Below the pieces are notes generated by a model. That model was not told the origin of the DNA and searched no databases. It saw nothing but the letters and a program-made list of their open reading frames with translations. From the NCBI GenBank assembly GCA_938014885.1, contig CALLQI010000017.1, positions 1-64,000 of the forward strand: a stretch of 64,000 nucleotides of DNA, read 5' to 3'. Below are positions 32,886 to 40,752 of the stretch, piece after piece (the first letter of the stretch is position 1; every line of letters begins with the position of its first letter). A program made the position numbers and the translations under genes. This stretch comes from an uncultured bacterium. Lineage in GTDB: Bacteria; Planctomycetota; UBA8742; UBA2392.

Positions 32886-33133
32886 GCTATCCAACGACTG
32901 CCATTCTCGCTGCGAGGGAGCACTCGTGCGTTGTACGCCAAGGCGGCTCCACAGGCCAAGCAGGCGTCGATGTGATGTTCGCGGACGGTGGGATACTCAC
33001 GCATGATGTCAACCCGTGTCATGCCTGCGGCGAGGCATTCCAGTATCAGGCCCACGGATAAACGCGTACCCGCTATCACGGGTTTGCCACAAAGGACTCG
33101 AGCATCTACTCGGATGTATTGGCGCCAGCGCAT
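32882..33133 (-). CDS. DUF433 domain protein (antitoxin-like)
   Basis: 83 residues matching the DUF433/VapB-like helix-turn-helix family. GKPVIAGTRLSVGLILECLA (about 16-35), then AAGMTRVDIMREYPTVREHH and a final DACLACGAALAYN helix. Members often pair with a PIN-like DUF5615 toxin encoded just downstream, but no such gene is present. It is therefore an orphan, either a solitary regulator or the remnant of a toxin-antitoxin module. It overlaps the 3' end of the ThiF-family gene by 4 bp on the opposite strand. Confidence 0.8.
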   Translation of the reverse strand: MRWRQYIRVDARVLCGKPVIAGTRLSVGLILECLAAGMTRVDIMREYPTVREHHIDACLACGAALAYNARVLPRSENGSRWIA

Positions 33134-33178
33134 ACATTGCTAACGCATTGCGGTTTCGCAGCCACAGACATCGCCGGC

Positions 33179-35026
33179 CTACATCGCACCGGTCTCGGCT
33201 GGGCGGCCGTTGGCGAATTGTAGCTGGTACAGCTTGGCGTAGCGGCCGTTCTGGGCCAGTAGTTCGGCGTGGTTGCCTTGTTCGGCTACTTCGCCTTTGT
33301 GCATCACCAGTATGTTGTCGCTGTCGGTGATCGTGCTCAGGCGGTGCGCTACCACCACCGCCGTGCGGCCGTGCATCAGCTGTTTCAGCGCGTCCTGGAT
33401 CAGCGCTTCGGTTTCGCTGTCGATGTTGCTGGTGGCTTCATCCAGCACCAGCACCTTGGGGTCGTATGCCAGCGCGCGAGCAAACGCTATCAACTGCCTT
33501 TGCCCTGCGCTGAATGTTGCGCCACGTTCGGCCACGTTGCCATCGAGGCCGCCGGGCAGTGCCGCGATGAACTTGTCGGCGTGCACGGCCTTGGCCGCTT
33601 GCTCGACTCTGTCGCGCGGGATTTCGGTGTTGCCGAGCCGGATGTTCTCGAGCACGGTGCCCGCGAACAGGAACACGTCCTGCAACACCAGGCTGAATGC
33701 GCTGCGCAGGTGCGCCGTCGTCATGTCACGCACATCCACGCCGTCAATCAGGATGCTGCCCTTCTGCACGTCGTAAAAGCGCATCAGCAGGCTGATGATG
33801 GTCGTCTTGCCGCTGCCCGTGGCCCCCACCAGCGCCAGCGAGCCTCCGGCGGGCACTTTGAAGCTCACATCGCGCAGCACCCACTGCGGCTCGGTGCCGT
33901 CGGGCGTGGAGTACGCGAACCACACGTTGCGGAACTCGATCTCGCCGCGAATCACCGGCGACTTCGGCTGCGCCGGGTCGGCCACTTCGTTTTTGGTGTC
34001 CATGATCCGGAACAGGCGCTCAGCGCTTGCCATGGCGCTTTGCAGCACGTTGTACTTTTCACTCATTTCGCGGATCGGTCGGAACATCATCGGCGTGTAC
34101 AGAAAGAACGCGAAGAACGTTCCGTAATCCAAAGTCTGGTCAAAGATACTGGTCATCCCCCACCACACCACCAGCATCACGGTCAACGTGCCCGCGAACT
34201 CCACGATCGGAAAGAACAGGCTGAAGTTGAACACGGTGCGGTAGGTTGACTCGCGGTAGTCGCTGGACTTGGCGTCGAACTTGTCCGCCATGCGCTTTTC
34301 CGTGCCGAAGATGCGCGTCACACGCCAGCCCTGGATGCTTTCGTTGATGAAACTGTTCACGCTGGCAAGCTTCACCCGCATCTCGCGAAACGCCGTGCGC
34401 GCGCGGCCGCGGAAGATTACCGTGATCACCAGCATCACCGGAATCGCGGTTACGACCATCAGGCCCATCTGCCACGACAGCCACATCATCATGGCCAAGG
34501 CGCCGACCACGATGATCGCGTCACCCGCAAGCTGCACCAGCCCGCTGGCGAACACTTCGCCGATGGCCTCGACGTCGCTGGTGACGCGTGTGACAAGGCG
34601 GCCGACCGGGTTGCGGTCAAAGAAACGCAGCGGCAGCCGCTGGATGTGGCGGTAGCAATCCTGCCGGATGTCGAGAATCGCCTTCTGCCCCAGCTTGCTG
34701 AACAGGTAACTGTTCAGATAGCGCGTGACCAGCTGCGCCACGATCAGCCCCAGCAGCGCAAACGCCATCCACCCCAGCACGGTCCAGGCAGCATCCCTGG
34801 CGGCCTGGCTGGAGCCCGCGTCGCCGATCACAGTGAAAGGATTGTTGACCGTCTCCCTAACAACTAACGGGATCAGCAACTCGGTGCCGGCGGCGGCCAG
34901 CATCGCGAAGACGCCCCAGAACATCAGCCCGAGGTGCGGCCGGGCGTAGGGCAGCAGCCGCTTGATCAGCCGCGTGTCGTAGGCCTTGCCCAGGAACTCG
35001 TCGTCATCGTGATAACGTTCAGCCAA
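33179..35026 (-). CDS. ABC transporter, fused permease/ATPase (MsbA/multidrug exporter type)
   Basis: 615 residues. The N-terminal half has six membrane helices (type IV exporter TMD, about 40-345). The C-terminal nucleotide-binding domain has Walker A LVGATGSGKTTI, Q-loop LVLQDVFLF, signature FSAGQRQLIAFARAL (an FSAGQ variant of LSGGQ), Walker B VLVLDEATSNID and the switch histidine in VVAHRLSTI. It would act as a homodimeric exporter of lipids, lipid-linked precursors or drugs. Single gene, no adjacent half-transporter. It is divergent from the ESCRT-like cluster. Confidence 0.92.
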   Translation of the reverse strand: MAERYHDDDEFLGKAYDTRLIKRLLPYARPHLGLMFWGVFAMLAAAGTELLIPLVVRETVNNPFTVIGDAGSSQAARDAAWTVLGWMAFALLGLIVAQLVTRYLNSYLFSKLGQKAILDIRQDCYRHIQRLPLRFFDRNPVGRLVTRVTSDVEAIGEVFASGLVQLAGDAIIVVGALAMMMWLSWQMGLMVVTAIPVMLVITVIFRGRARTAFREMRVKLASVNSFINESIQGWRVTRIFGTEKRMADKFDAKSSDYRESTYRTVFNFSLFFPIVEFAGTLTVMLVVWWGMTSIFDQTLDYGTFFAFFLYTPMMFRPIREMSEKYNVLQSAMASAERLFRIMDTKNEVADPAQPKSPVIRGEIEFRNVWFAYSTPDGTEPQWVLRDVSFKVPAGGSLALVGATGSGKTTIISLLMRFYDVQKGSILIDGVDVRDMTTAHLRSAFSLVLQDVFLFAGTVLENIRLGNTEIPRDRVEQAAKAVHADKFIAALPGGLDGNVAERGATFSAGQRQLIAFARALAYDPKVLVLDEATSNIDSETEALIQDALKQLMHGRTAVVVAHRLSTITDSDNILVMHKGEVAEQGNHAELLAQNGRYAKLYQLQFANGRPAETGAM

Positions 35027-35209
35027 CTGCGCAGACCCCCAATGTCCACACTAGGCCAAGGCACTCAAGGTGCAACCGGCCGCAAAGTGGTGACCCAGCC
35101 GAACGCCCTGGGCAGGGACGCTGATTCCAGCAGCCCCTGTACGAGTGGCGATTTTCGGTATACTGGCCTGCGGTGTACTGGCCACACAAGCGGGTTTGCG
35201 GAAAGCCGG

Positions 35210-35983
35210 ATGATAGATCGTTCCAACGCGTTGACCTCAATGCAGGGCCTGTTCTCAGGCCTCGAAAGCCGCATTGTACGCCAGCGCATGCTGCCCCACC
35301 CCGGCGAAGGCAGCCTGTACGACTTCGACCCCAACCGGGTCAGCCGCCGCAGCTATCGTCGCGGCGATTTGTCGCCCAGCGGGAAAGGCGGGTTTGTCCG
35401 CCGTGAGAGTGTCGGCCTGCTGCACAAGCCGATGTTGGGCCTGATGGCGGTGAAGGTTGCGGTGGTCCTGCACTTCAGCCATGGCCAGGGGCCCCTTACC
35501 GCCGACACGGTGAATGACGTGATCCGCTGGTCGCTGGCACCGCTGCGGCCGGATATCTACTTCATCGTGGGCATCGGCGGAGTTCGTGACGAGCACGCGG
35601 CGCACGCAGATGACCTGCTGCGGTCACTGTCAGGCGGGCCCAACTGGCGCGCTGCGCTGGTCGAGTACGCTAACCCGGGTTGGGCGGTCACCAGCCCGAA
35701 AGACGGCTCAATACTGCCGGCGCTGTTTGAGAACTTGTTTGATCCTGAGCCGGCGGACCAGAAAGTCGCCCGCGTGGACGCCGCACTTGGCTCAGCCAGC
35801 GAATTGAAAGAACCCGGTGGCTTCATCATGCTGGATGACTTGGCACGTCGCACGGCCGTGGGTCGCGACCTTGTGATGGACCGCGCTATGCTGTACGCCG
35901 AGCGCACTCCCGGCATCGACGTAAAGGACGTCGCCGGCGACTTGATTATCCAGCGCAGCCGTTTCGAAAGCATGAGGGCCTGA
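35210..35983 (+). CDS. First gene of the ESCRT-like cluster; possible winged-helix C-terminus
   Basis: 257 residues, soluble, no signal peptide. The N-terminal third is basic (NRVSRRSYRRGDLSPSGKGG). The middle (LGLMAVKVAVVLHFSHGQGP through YFIVGIGGVRDE) alternates strands and helices. The C-terminal about 45 residues (MLDDLARRTAVGRDLVMDRA, then GIDVKDVAGDLIIQR) read like a winged helix-turn-helix. Winged helices are the adaptor fold of ESCRT-II and of some archaeal CdvB proteins, so an adaptor role is an attractive but weak inference. Its stop overlaps the ATG of the first ESCRT-III-like gene (TGATG). A TATACT box at 35159-35164 could be a -10 element; no -35 is clear. Confidence 0.65.
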   Translation: MIDRSNALTSMQGLFSGLESRIVRQRMLPHPGEGSLYDFDPNRVSRRSYRRGDLSPSGKGGFVRRESVGLLHKPMLGLMAVKVAVVLHFSHGQGPLTADTVNDVIRWSLAPLRPDIYFIVGIGGVRDEHAAHADDLLRSLSGGPNWRAALVEYANPGWAVTSPKDGSILPALFENLFDPEPADQKVARVDAALGSASELKEPGGFIMLDDLARRTAVGRDLVMDRAMLYAERTPGIDVKDVAGDLIIQRSRFESMRA

Positions 35984-36654
35984 TGAGTCTGCTGGAACGC
36001 ATCAAGCAAATGTTGAAGGGATCGTCCAGCGAGGCCGACCAGGTCATCAAGGACGCCCGCAGCACCCGTGAGATGCTTGAGCATCTGGATGACCTGATCA
36101 CCACCAACGAAGTGGAACTGCGCAAGACGCGTCAGGAACTCGCACGTCACGAGTTGTCCGAACGCGCGAGCATCGAAAACATCAAGACCGGCCGCGTGGG
36201 AGACCGCGAAAAAGAGTTCGTGCTGCTGCAGATCAAGCGCACGCGCGGTCAGATGGACAGCCTGAAGCTGAAGGCCGACATCCTGAACAAGAACATTGAG
36301 CTGCACCTGAACCTGGTAGGCAAGATCCAGGCAATGGAAGCCATGGACCTGCGCGGTATCGAGCAGAATCTGGTTGAGCGCGTGATGCTGGACTTCGAAG
36401 AAGGCATGGAGAAGTTCCGCGAATCCGTGACCACCGGGGAAGGCCTGACCCGCAACAATGAGCAGGTGTTGTCGTCGCGCGACAAGGACGAACTCAAGAA
36501 GCTCGAGAAGGAAATCCTGGGCGAAAAGCCGCGGGCCGAGCAATCCACCAGCGATGCCGAGTTGGCACAGCTTGAGGCAGAATTGACCGCGCGCGAGAAA
36601 GAACGCAGCGCCCAACGCACAGACCCGGATACCACGGAACCAGAGATTGAGTAG
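35983..36654 (+). CDS. ESCRT-III-like charged helical protein 1
   Basis: 223 residues, almost entirely helical and strongly charged, with no signal peptide or membrane helix. Long helices about 22-68 and 75-118 flank a short turn (KTGRVGD, about 68-74), giving the alpha1-alpha2 hairpin expected of ESCRT-III/PspA/Vipp1 proteins. LNLVGKIQAMEAMDLRGIEQ and NLVERVMLDFEEGMEKF follow as alpha3-alpha4-like segments. A proline/acidic-rich tail holds a terminal amphipathic helix (DAELAQLEAELTAREK) that partly resembles a MIM1 MIT-interacting motif. It is translationally coupled to the gene before it. Family assignment is by architecture and should be tested; a generic coiled-coil protein is the alternative. 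Confidence 0.6.
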   Translation: MSLLERIKQMLKGSSSEADQVIKDARSTREMLEHLDDLITTNEVELRKTRQELARHELSERASIENIKTGRVGDREKEFVLLQIKRTRGQMDSLKLKADILNKNIELHLNLVGKIQAMEAMDLRGIEQNLVERVMLDFEEGMEKFRESVTTGEGLTRNNEQVLSSRDKDELKKLEKEILGEKPRAEQSTSDAELAQLEAELTAREKERSAQRTDPDTTEPEIE

Positions 36655-36714
36655 CAGGCACCAGTGCTAAAGTTGCCGGCCTTGCCGGCGGTGCTTCAAC
36701 AGGCAGGAGAGCGC

Positions 36715-37332
36715 ATGTCAGGCAGCTTCTTCCAGATGTTGTTCGGCGGCAAGCTCGACTTGCGCAAGCTGAAGGTGAAGCTGCGCGAAATAGAGCGCGA
36801 ACGCCGCAAGTACTTCATGGACCTGCGCAAGCTGTCGGCCACACAGACCGACATGATCGAAAAGATCAAGCGCGCGCGCCGTGAAGGCAACCAGTTCGAG
36901 GTCGATTACCTGTGGGAGGAAATGAAGTCGATGAAGCACGACTTCGCCTTCAACAAGCGCGCCGCCAAGATCAGCAACCTCGAAGGCATTGCTCTGAAGA
37001 AATACATCCGCGGCCTTGAGCGGCTTGAGAAGCGCAAGGACAAGGACGGCGTCAACAAGCTGCTGCAGCGCATCCGCAACAGCGGCCTGGATGCCAAGCT
37101 GGCGCTGCAAAGCATCGACGAGCAGGCCTACGTCGATGAACTGAACGCCACGCTGGACGATCTGGGCCTGGAAGTGGACGGCGAGTTCGAGGATTCCGAC
37201 CCCGAAAAGGCCCGCTTCCTGAGCGAGATCGACACCATCAACGAAGCGGAAACCGGAGGCGACTTCGAAGCCGCGTTGAAAACCGAAGCCGAGTTGAAGC
37301 AGAAACTGGAATCCGAGGACAACGCGATCTGA
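36715..37332 (+). CDS. ESCRT-III-like charged helical protein 2
   Basis: 205 residues, charged and helical. After a short hydrophobic/aromatic N-terminus (MSGSFFQMLFGGKL) comes a basic helix 1 (about 14-55), then the turn KIKRARREGNQFEVDYLWEE (about 50-69) and helix 2. This matches the shape and wording of the ESCRT-III alpha1-alpha2 turn, where CHMP proteins show lysine-rich residues, an xGN and then a charged helix. The acidic C-terminal half ends in TEAELKQKLESED, similar to a MIM1 pattern (E/DxxLxxK/RL). The start at 36715 follows AGGAGA. It sits 60 bp after protein 1 and 178 bp before the Vps4-like ATPase. Confidence 0.65.
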   Translation: MSGSFFQMLFGGKLDLRKLKVKLREIERERRKYFMDLRKLSATQTDMIEKIKRARREGNQFEVDYLWEEMKSMKHDFAFNKRAAKISNLEGIALKKYIRGLERLEKRKDKDGVNKLLQRIRNSGLDAKLALQSIDEQAYVDELNATLDDLGLEVDGEFEDSDPEKARFLSEIDTINEAETGGDFEAALKTEAELKQKLESEDNAI

Positions 37333-37510
37333 ACACGGCCGGTTTTCAAACTGAGTAACGGAGTTTCGGAGAACCGCCATCAGCAAGTGTCTAGCGCTGT
37401 AGCCATCAGTACTTCGTCCAACTGCATGCGTACGTCTGGCTGTTCATTCCCGGCTCAGTTCTCAGTGACTCTGTTGGTCTGTTTGATTCAAGTTGCGATT
37501 GAAGGTGCCA

Positions 37511-38737
37511 ATGGACCTTAGCGGAAAACTGAAGCGCGCCTGTGATGATTCGCTGCACAAGGCCAAGATGGCCTGGAAGGCAGGCGACAGCGACAATGCG
37601 GCCGCGCACTTTGAGGCCGCCAGCAAGGCCATGTTCAAGTACGCCGAGTACGCGCAGTCGCGCAGCATGGAGTACGCCCGCAAACGCAAGGCCATTGAGT
37701 ATCGTGACTTCGCCAAGCGCCTGCGGGAAACCGCATCCGAGAATGCCAAGCTGCCGGCGCCGCCGAGCGGCGATGTGGACGATAGCCAGCCCGAAACCGG
37801 CGGCGGGCCTGAGTCCGACCGCAGCATCAGTGAGGCCGTCAGCAGCCTCGTGCATACCAGCACCATTACCTGGGATGACATCGGCGGCCTTGATGTCACC
37901 AAGCGCGACATCAAGTACACGCTGGGCTTGAACCTGGCCAAGCCGCCCGAAGGCGTGCGTATTGCCACCTTCCGCAACATCCTGTTCTATGGCCCGCCCG
38001 GCACCGGCAAGACACTGCTGGCGGCGGCCACAAGCAACAGCTTGAAAGTCACGACCGAAGGCCAGGCGTTGTTTTTCAACGTGAAGGTAAGCGGCGTACT
38101 CAGCAAGTACTTCGGTGAAAGCAGCAAGATCATCAGCGAAATCTATGGCGCCGCCCGCGACAACAGCCCAAGCGTCGTGTTCCTGGACGAATTCGAAAGC
38201 CTGACAACCAGCCGCGACAGCGGCGAGCAATCCGGCGCGGAACGACGCATCCTCAGCACCATTTTGGCCGAGCTTGACGGTTTGGCCGAGAAGGGCCGCA
38301 GCGACATTTTCGTGCTCACGATTGCGGCCACCAACCGCCCCTGGGACATCGACGCGGCCGTGATGTCGCGCTTCGAAAAGCAGATCCTGATCCCGCTTCC
38401 TGACCCGGAATCGCGCCGGGCGATCCTGAACATCCACCTGCTCAAGAAGGGCTATGAGCTGGATTGCACGATCGACGAACTGGTCGAAGTGACTGATGGT
38501 TACAGCGGCCGCGAGATCGAGCGCCTGGCCAAGCAGGCCACAAGCAACATGATCAGCGAACTGAACAATGACCTGCCCAGTATTGTGGATCGCGGTCTGA
38601 AGCTGACGCAGTCCTACCAAGTCAAGGTTCGGCCGTTGTCGAAAGGCGACTTGCTGGATGCCGCCAAGACCATCCGCCCCGTAACCAGCGCCGCGGAAAT
38701 GCAGCGCTACCGCGACTGGTCAGCCGAGCAGGACTAG
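37511..38737 (+). CDS. Vps4-like AAA ATPase with N-terminal MIT-like domain
   Basis: 408 residues. Residues 1-75 are three helices with MIT-domain spacing (KAKMAWKAGDSDNAAAHFEA, then FKYAEYAQSRSMEYARKRK). An acidic linker (80-115) leads to one AAA module. WDDIGGL is at 121-127, Walker A GPPGTGKT at 161-168, pore loop SKYFGES at 198-204 and Walker B VVFLDEF at 222-228. Sensor ATNRPWDID is at 273-281, the arginine-finger segment SRFEKQILIPLPDP at 286-299, and GYSGREIERLAKQA at 330-343. The SKxxGES pore loop and RFEKxIxIPLP segment are characteristic of Vps4. The Vps4 beta domain seems short or missing. It likely disassembles or remodels the ESCRT-III-like polymers encoded beside it. GAAGGTG precedes the start. 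Confidence 0.85.
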   Translation: MDLSGKLKRACDDSLHKAKMAWKAGDSDNAAAHFEAASKAMFKYAEYAQSRSMEYARKRKAIEYRDFAKRLRETASENAKLPAPPSGDVDDSQPETGGGPESDRSISEAVSSLVHTSTITWDDIGGLDVTKRDIKYTLGLNLAKPPEGVRIATFRNILFYGPPGTGKTLLAAATSNSLKVTTEGQALFFNVKVSGVLSKYFGESSKIISEIYGAARDNSPSVVFLDEFESLTTSRDSGEQSGAERRILSTILAELDGLAEKGRSDIFVLTIAATNRPWDIDAAVMSRFEKQILIPLPDPESRRAILNIHLLKKGYELDCTIDELVEVTDGYSGREIERLAKQATSNMISELNNDLPSIVDRGLKLTQSYQVKVRPLSKGDLLDAAKTIRPVTSAAEMQRYRDWSAEQD

Positions 38738-38743
38738 GCCGCG

Positions 38744-39547
38744 ATGGCTGAAACAGCGCAGCTTGTGGATGATTCCTTAGCGCCATCGCTGCGCACTGCC
38801 GGCTTGCTTGATCTGCCGGGCATCTTCAGCCGCGAGGACATGCAGGTCATCAAGGCGCGTCTTGCGGAGCGCCAGACCTTCCGCGTCAACGTTGGCGGCG
38901 ACACCTACTACGTCAAGCGCTACCACAAACCTGAACCGGACTCGCTGCTGTCGGGCCTGTTCGCCCAGCGCTTTTCTTCACCGGCCTCACGGGAATGGCA
39001 TGTGTTGCGCAAGCTGGCGCAGCTGGGCGTGCCGGCACCGCGCCCGGCTGCTTGCCTTGAAGAGATCCGGGATGGTGAGGTCGCGCGAGCGGCCATCATC
39101 ACCGTGGGCCTGCCGGCCGAGATCAGCCTGCAGAAAGTGATCCAGACGCAAGACCTGTCGGCCGCGCGGCGCCATGCGATGGCACTGGAACTGGGCCGGC
39201 TGCTGCGGCTGATGCATGAGGGCGGCGTAAACCACCGCGACTTTTACCTCGTGCACATCCGCGTTGGCTTGGATGACACGCTGTACGTGACCGACTTGAA
39301 TCGCGCTGATATCCGGCGGCGCGTAACCCGCCGCTGGCGCGTAAAGGATCTTGCAGCGCTTGAACACAGCGCCCCGGCGCGCGTTACCCGTACTGACAAG
39401 GCCCGCCTGCTACGTGCTTATGCGGGCGGCAGGCTGCGAGATCACCGCGACTTGATCGCGGCTGTACTACGCAAGGCAGCGCGCATGGACGCGCACACCC
39501 GCAAACGGTTATCCGAAGGCGAAACCAACTTTCACGTCGTGGAGTAG
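38744..39547 (+). CDS. WaaP/Kdo-kinase-like (lipopolysaccharide kinase family) protein
   Basis: 267 residues of small-molecule-kinase fold. The ATP-binding lysine is in DTYYVKRYHKPEPDS (K about 59). The catalytic loop is GVNHRDFYLVHIRV, matching the HRDFY pattern of RfaP/WaaP and KdkA, and the metal-binding Asp is in VTDLNRADIRRRV. Relatives phosphorylate heptose or Kdo sugars of the LPS core. It starts 6 bp after the AAA ATPase stop and precedes the third ESCRT-III-like gene, so it is in the same transcript. It may act on a lipid or sugar of the membrane being remodelled, or simply ride in the operon. Confidence 0.8.
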   Translation: MAETAQLVDDSLAPSLRTAGLLDLPGIFSREDMQVIKARLAERQTFRVNVGGDTYYVKRYHKPEPDSLLSGLFAQRFSSPASREWHVLRKLAQLGVPAPRPAACLEEIRDGEVARAAIITVGLPAEISLQKVIQTQDLSAARRHAMALELGRLLRLMHEGGVNHRDFYLVHIRVGLDDTLYVTDLNRADIRRRVTRRWRVKDLAALEHSAPARVTRTDKARLLRAYAGGRLRDHRDLIAAVLRKAARMDAHTRKRLSEGETNFHVVE

Positions 39548-39634
39548 GACCGCCGTTGCAAGCCCGGCGAACAACCGGCGAAATACAGCACGACTGGCGT
39601 TACACTGGGGCAGCGAACTGACAAAGAGGAACCG

Positions 39635-40240
39635 ATGGGAATCTTCAAGTCTAAAGAAGAACGCCGCATCCAGCGCGACATGGAGATCCGCAAGGGTCTG
39701 CAGCGCATCAAGCGCCAGATCAAGGAACTCGAGAAAAGTGAAGAAGACTGGCTCGAGAAAGCCCGCCGCGCCAGCAAAATGGCCGCCAGCGACCAGATCG
39801 GCTTCATTCGCAAGTCACTCAAGGCCACCACGGCGCAGCGCCGCATGCTTGAGCGCCAACTTCTGACCATCGAAGCGGCCTACCAGATGAAGAACCAGGC
39901 CGAAAGCTTTGCCGTGTTCGCGGAAAGTATGGGCGTCGTCAGCAAGAGTATCAACGAGGTCTACAAGACAACGGACCTTGAAGCCACGCAGCGCAACTTC
40001 GAACACGCCATGATGCAGGCGGAAACCATGAGCCAGCGCATGGACCTGTTCCTGGACATGACCAAAGACAGCCTGTTCGAGCAGGACAACGCCACCGGCG
40101 AGCAACTGGTCACGGACGAAGAGATTGACCAGATGATCGGCGTCAGCAGCACCGACCGCAAAAAGATGACCCGCGAAGAACTCGACAAGGAAATCGCCCG
40201 CGAACTGGGCGAAGGCGTCGAAGACGAAAAGAGCAAGTAG
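39635..40240 (+). CDS. ESCRT-III-like (CHMP/CdvB-type) protein 3
   Basis: 201 residues and the clearest ESCRT-III match of the three. It begins MGIFKSKEERRIQRDMEIRK, like the MxxFxxKxxxE start of CHMP proteins, with a basic helix 1 (about 9-48). Helix 2 is at about 52-95. A segment AESMGVVSKSINEVYKTTDL (about 96-115) parallels the MGxVTKSMxxVxKxMxL region of eukaryotic family members. Helix 4 contains EATQRNFEHAMMQAETMSQR and MDLFLDMTKDSL, then the acidic VTDEEIDQMIG (alpha5) and a C-terminal amphipathic helix (EELDKEIARELGEG). AAAGAGGA precedes the start. The comparison is from memory and not from alignment software. Confidence 0.75.
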   Translation: MGIFKSKEERRIQRDMEIRKGLQRIKRQIKELEKSEEDWLEKARRASKMAASDQIGFIRKSLKATTAQRRMLERQLLTIEAAYQMKNQAESFAVFAESMGVVSKSINEVYKTTDLEATQRNFEHAMMQAETMSQRMDLFLDMTKDSLFEQDNATGEQLVTDEEIDQMIGVSSTDRKKMTREELDKEIARELGEGVEDEKSK

Positions 40241-40250
40241 CCGGCCGGGC

Positions 40251-40745
40251 TCAAACCACCGGCATCTGCGCCAGATTGGCGGGGATGCGGCGCTCGCACC
40301 AGTCCTGCAGCCGCCTCAGGCGCGAGCCACTTTCAATCTTGTACCAGCCGAAGAGTTTGCGGGTGTCAGCCGCGAATGATTCGAACCCGGTGTGCTCGAT
40401 GCTCACGCGCACGCCGTTTCCCGCGCCGGTGATCACGATCAACTCATTCACCTGGCCCAAGAGCCACGTGTACGTCCACAGGCCACCGATTCGCCAATGG
40501 TGATCCCAGGTTGTGTACTGGAACTTGTCTGTGCGGTCGCGGCCTATGTAGCGCAGCTCGAAACCGCCGCCTACGTCAAGCTGGTGTTCGCAGACGGGCA
40601 TCCCCCACCAGGCGCGCAGTTCAAGGGTATCGGTCAAGGCGCGCCAGACGGCTTCGATCGGCGCGTTGATTTCGCGTTCGATCCGCAGGTAATGCGGCGC
40701 CAGGATTTTGGTGGTCATCCAGCGTTCCCACGACCGGCGGCCCAT
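40251..40745 (-). CDS. SRPBCC/polyketide-cyclase-like ligand-binding protein
   Basis: 164 residues (155 if the ATG at 40718 is used). RIEREINAPIEAVWRALTDT (about 22-41) is the characteristic first strand/helix of START-like SRPBCC proteins including the AHSA1 group. ELRAWWGMPVCEHQLDVGGG follows, as in AHSA1-type members, then ELRYIGRD and TTWDHHWRIGGLWTYTWL. It probably binds a hydrophobic ligand or another protein; no enzyme residues are evident. It lies 7 bp after murD on the same strand. Confidence 0.75.
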   Translation of the reverse strand: MGRRSWERWMTTKILAPHYLRIEREINAPIEAVWRALTDTLELRAWWGMPVCEHQLDVGGGFELRYIGRDRTDKFQYTTWDHHWRIGGLWTYTWLLGQVNELIVITGAGNGVRVSIEHTGFESFAADTRKLFGWYKIESGSRLRRLQDWCERRIPANLAQMPVV

Positions 40746-40752
40746 TGCACCT

